Positions 61,701-64,000 of a DNA stretch of 64,000 bases are shown here, in pieces (the first letter of the stretch is position 1; each line of letters opens with the position of its first letter). Below the pieces are notes generated by a model. It did no database searches. It saw nothing but the letters and a program-made list of their open reading frames with translations, and had not been told where the DNA came from. Both the position numbers and the translations under genes were made by a program. The stretch is from Litoditis marina (lineage: Eukaryota; Nematoda; Chromadorea; Rhabditida; Rhabditidae), in assembly GCA_964036275.1 (NCBI GenBank), contig OZ038433.1, forward strand, positions 3,222,013 to 3,286,012, in the 5' to 3' direction.

Positions 61701-64000
61701 GCCGCTTAAACTGCGACAAAGGTACTCACTTCTGGAATTCCATTCAACGTTCGGGTTGGTAGAACATCGTCAATCACTCGAATGGGAGCACAAACGTGCG
61801 CACGACGGGCCCCTCGGCTGAACTCTGCCTTGAACTCCACCCATTTGCCCAGTTCAGCTTCCAGCCTGAACACTTTGTTCACATACTACAGTAGTTATCC
61901 AAATAGTAAAAAAAATCTCAAACGAGCAAATTTTCCTTTCCGTTTCGCGAGATTAAATGGAAAAACGGGTTCCCATAATCCCATAAAGGAGCCATACTTT
62001 ACTAGTGTATGACTTTTCATTCAATCCGTGTGAAACTTGTGGTAGAAAGCAAATAAAACAATCTCATCTCATTCTCATATCTTCTGTAAATAAGATGCCG
62101 TAAAAAAAACTAAATTATTTCCAAAAATACATAAATTTAACAACAGTTATTTTTCTATCTGTCACCCGGCACAGCTATAATGAGGCAACTCACACAAACG
62201 GCTTCCTCAGCTCGACATCTATGTCATAACTTCGGCTCCAAATAAATCCATTCATATCGGGCACTAAGTATCCGACAAAACCAACGGAAGGGAGTGACAT
62301 GAGCGGTAAAACAGTACTTTCCACTTTTGGAACAGTACTTTCCACTTTGCTCGAAACCCAAAACAAGTATATTTTCTCAAACAAAGAAATCGAGCGTAGA
62401 CCACTTTCAACTATTCAATAAAATTCTCATTCAAAAGGTCGATTGAAAGAATGTTTCATCTAGCAACAGTATCGACCAACAGGCAACAATTCTACAGAGG
62501 TCCGAAAAATATATTAGGAAATATTGATAAAGAGTGAATGATTCAACCCACTGACCGTGTCAACATTCGTACAGGCCGGCTTCATTGTCACGTCTAATAC
62601 ATTCGTGACTGTGAAAATGGACTTTGTTGCATCTAACGGGCTGGTGGCGACTTTGAACTCAACCAATGCTGTTTCCATTCCTACCGCCTTAGAAAGTGGT
62701 ATATGGCCATGCAGATCGACAATTATACCTAAACAAACATAAAGTCTGTAATCCAATATGACCTTTGCTGAACATAGAATAGAATAGAATAGAATAGTTT
62801 ATTGAAATCGTAAGTGAGTTCAAAAGTGTGAATACAAAATGAATGCAAAATGATTCGAAAGTCCCGTGCGAAATGGTTGTTGCAAAAGAATGCGAAACAC
62901 TAGGAAACGAAAGAAACGAAACATAGGGAATCGCACTTGTGAAAGAACGTTGAGAGATGGTTGGTTAGTTATGACCATCTCGCAACGTTCTTTCACAAGT
63001 AACGTGAATGAATAAATATGTAAATATGGTTAGTAGAATTCGTGCAAATTTGGATCACGCTCGGTTTCACGTTTGTCCCAACTTGTTAAAGAAATCGATA
63101 AAAAATATCTACATAATACTCACCAAATTGTGCATTTTCGAGAAGGACTATCTTCCTTTCATCATAGGGAACAGTGTTTTGAAACTTAGCTCTCGCTTGA
63201 ATCTGAAACAAGCCACAGTTTATTGATTAGCGTTTTTCAGTTTTCCTTCCAACTCTATTTTATGAGAGTAGAGAAAATATTCACTGTTCACACCAGCCGT
63301 CTACGAATCGAAAACATCGTGAAGTTCCAGTTAAGCTCGTCGCATTTTGCTTCCCAAGCAACTAAAACATTTTGAAAAACAGGAAACACTAAACATTTCG
63401 AAAAACAGGAAACACTAAACATTTCGTAAAACACTGGAACATTTCGTAGAACAGACAATCTTATAATTTAACAGATGTGCGAAAAGATACACTTTTTCGA
63501 ACCGCGCATTCAACAGCCACAATACGCTTCTATCCATAGCCAAGAATTCAATTTGTGGTTAACGTTCTTTTTCCGAACACTTTTCGAACCGCTTATTCAA
63601 CAGCCACAATACGCTTCTATCCATAGCCAAGAATTCAATTTGTGGTTAACGTTCTTTTTCCGACATCAGACGGGACTCCATACGCCTAGAAACAAATTTC
63701 CCCATACTCTTAGAGTAGACCGTTTTTCAATTGAAATAGAATGAAAATTAGTAAAAACCATTTGGGGACGTACCAGCAACGCCTGCCTCGCCCCGCTGCC
63801 CTCGATTCGCATGGGCGGCCATTCGGAGATGCGACATCCGCGCGCGTCCACCACCTCGTGTCGGAGGTGCGGCGTCTCAGGAGTTGGATCCAACTTTAAC
63901 CTGAACAGGAAGGTTACACGGGAGAATATTTTTTGGGGGGCGTCACCTATCCCAGCTGAGTTCAATACCCAGCTCGTACAATAATTTTGATTGGGCTGGT
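58796..64000 (-). CDS. Gene D: tandem-family member, 5' end outside the window
   Basis: Eleven exons in the window: 64000(partial)-63947, 63900-63774, 63202-63124, 62728-62556, 62375-62194, 61865-61730, 61361-61240, 61005-60885, 60640-60524, 59702-59547, 58912-58796, giving 460 residues with consistent phases. Modules parallel those of gene C: IVLLENAQFG + IIVDLHGHIPLSKAVG; VGFVGYLVPDMNGFIWS + LGKWVEFKAEFSRG; CVYLGTDKCGHANLW.. GEVIDLHGYLPL + FTVWMVRHSSDTHSHRWKI. Ser-rich linkers follow, then the C-terminal exon MSLLDMMCVLLDNPAIAATI (38 residues). The exon 62375-62194 start uses a GAG-type acceptor and contains an in-frame seven-residue duplication (KVESTVP/KVESTVL). The exon at 60640 could instead end at 60524 or slightly further. 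Function unknown. Confidence 0.75.
60005..60425. repeat. Tandem repeat, 110 bp x about 3.8
   Basis: AAAATACCCAGTTGAGCTCA starts at 60011, 60121, 60231 and 60341. The copies are almost identical, so the array is young. The period is not a multiple of three, and the open frame through it is not a gene. It is in a gene D intron just downstream of exon 60640-60524. Confidence 0.9.
61388..61531. mobile_element. MITE-like inverted repeat, 144 bp
   Basis: Arms of 35 bases (left AGATCAGAAAACGAACC.., right ..GGTTTGTTTTCTGACCT) match in inverted order with about four mismatches. A second palindrome (CTAGACGGGTGT / ACACCCATCTAG) lies between them. In a gene D intron. Confidence 0.65.
62771..62800. repeat. 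GAATA microsatellite
   Basis: About five repeats of AGAAT/GAATA in a gene D intron, followed by AGTTTATTGAAATCG. Short and unremarkable. Confidence 0.7.
62934..63001. repeat. 27-bp stem hairpin in a gene D intron
   Basis: ACTTGTGAAAGAACGTTGAG.. pairs with ..CGCAACGTTCTTTCACAAGT over 27 base pairs with a single mismatch and a loop of about 12 bases. The size would suit a small-RNA precursor on either strand, or it may be the remains of a foldback element. No further evidence for an RNA gene. Confidence 0.6.
63496..63669. repeat. 87-bp direct duplication
   Basis: TTCGAACCG..ATTCAACAGCCACAATACGC..TTCTTTTTCCGA is present twice in tandem, offset 87 bases. 87 is a multiple of three, so an open frame persists (IQQPQYASIHSQEFN twice), but this is in a gene D intron and on the opposite strand, with no start or splice support. 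Confidence 0.8.

Noticed and set aside
63475..63744. Plus-strand frame with a duplicated IQQPQYASIHSQEFN segment
   Set aside because: Created by an 87-bp tandem duplication inside a gene D intron on the opposite strand; no splice sites or homology.

Overview
The window is nuclear DNA of an animal with short introns. Coding exons are split by introns of a few hundred bases, with GT donors (often GTGAGT or GTAAGT) and short acceptors of the TTTCAG, TTGCAG or TTTTAG type lacking a long pyrimidine tract. That style, together with splice acceptors 0-21 bases upstream of several start codons (possible spliced-leader sites), a DM-domain gene and heavy MITE/Helitron-like load, suggests an invertebrate, most likely a nematode. 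The phylum is an inference, not something the sequence proves.

Layout. (1) 1-755, + strand: the last two exons of a proline-rich protein of unknown type. (2) 4140-7348, + strand: a complete five-exon gene for a 203-residue DM-domain (doublesex/mab-3 class) transcription factor with a clear CCAAT/GC/TATA promoter. (3) 8163-34390, - strand: a 27-exon gene for the beta regulatory subunit of phosphorylase b kinase (PHKB). The exons join in frame to exactly 1145 codons and end in a CaaX-like CKLQ. One 9-kb intron (16129-25131) holds three head-to-tail copies of a Helitron-like element loaded with minisatellites; another holds a 1.15-kb element with TTA target duplications. (4) 35428-64000, - strand: four head-to-tail genes (called A, B, C and D here; D runs off the right edge). 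They share a 37-38 residue C-terminal exon, acidic linker exons and repeated 80-95 residue modules, each built from a pair of exons. I do not recognise this family.

Introns and intergenic DNA carry several non-autonomous repeat families: a 120-190 bp MITE in five copies, a 215-bp MITE in two copies, two copies of a tRNA-derived SINE, long GGTTAACC-rich palindromes, and local tandem duplications (110 bp x 3.8; 87 bp x 2).

Functionally, the PHKB product would scaffold and regulate the phosphorylase kinase holoenzyme in glycogen breakdown, and the DM gene would act in sex-specific or neuronal transcription. The A-D family is the best candidate for something undescribed. Exon joins for PHKB and A-D were checked by reading phase, and each complete model gives a whole number of codons, but no transcript data were available.
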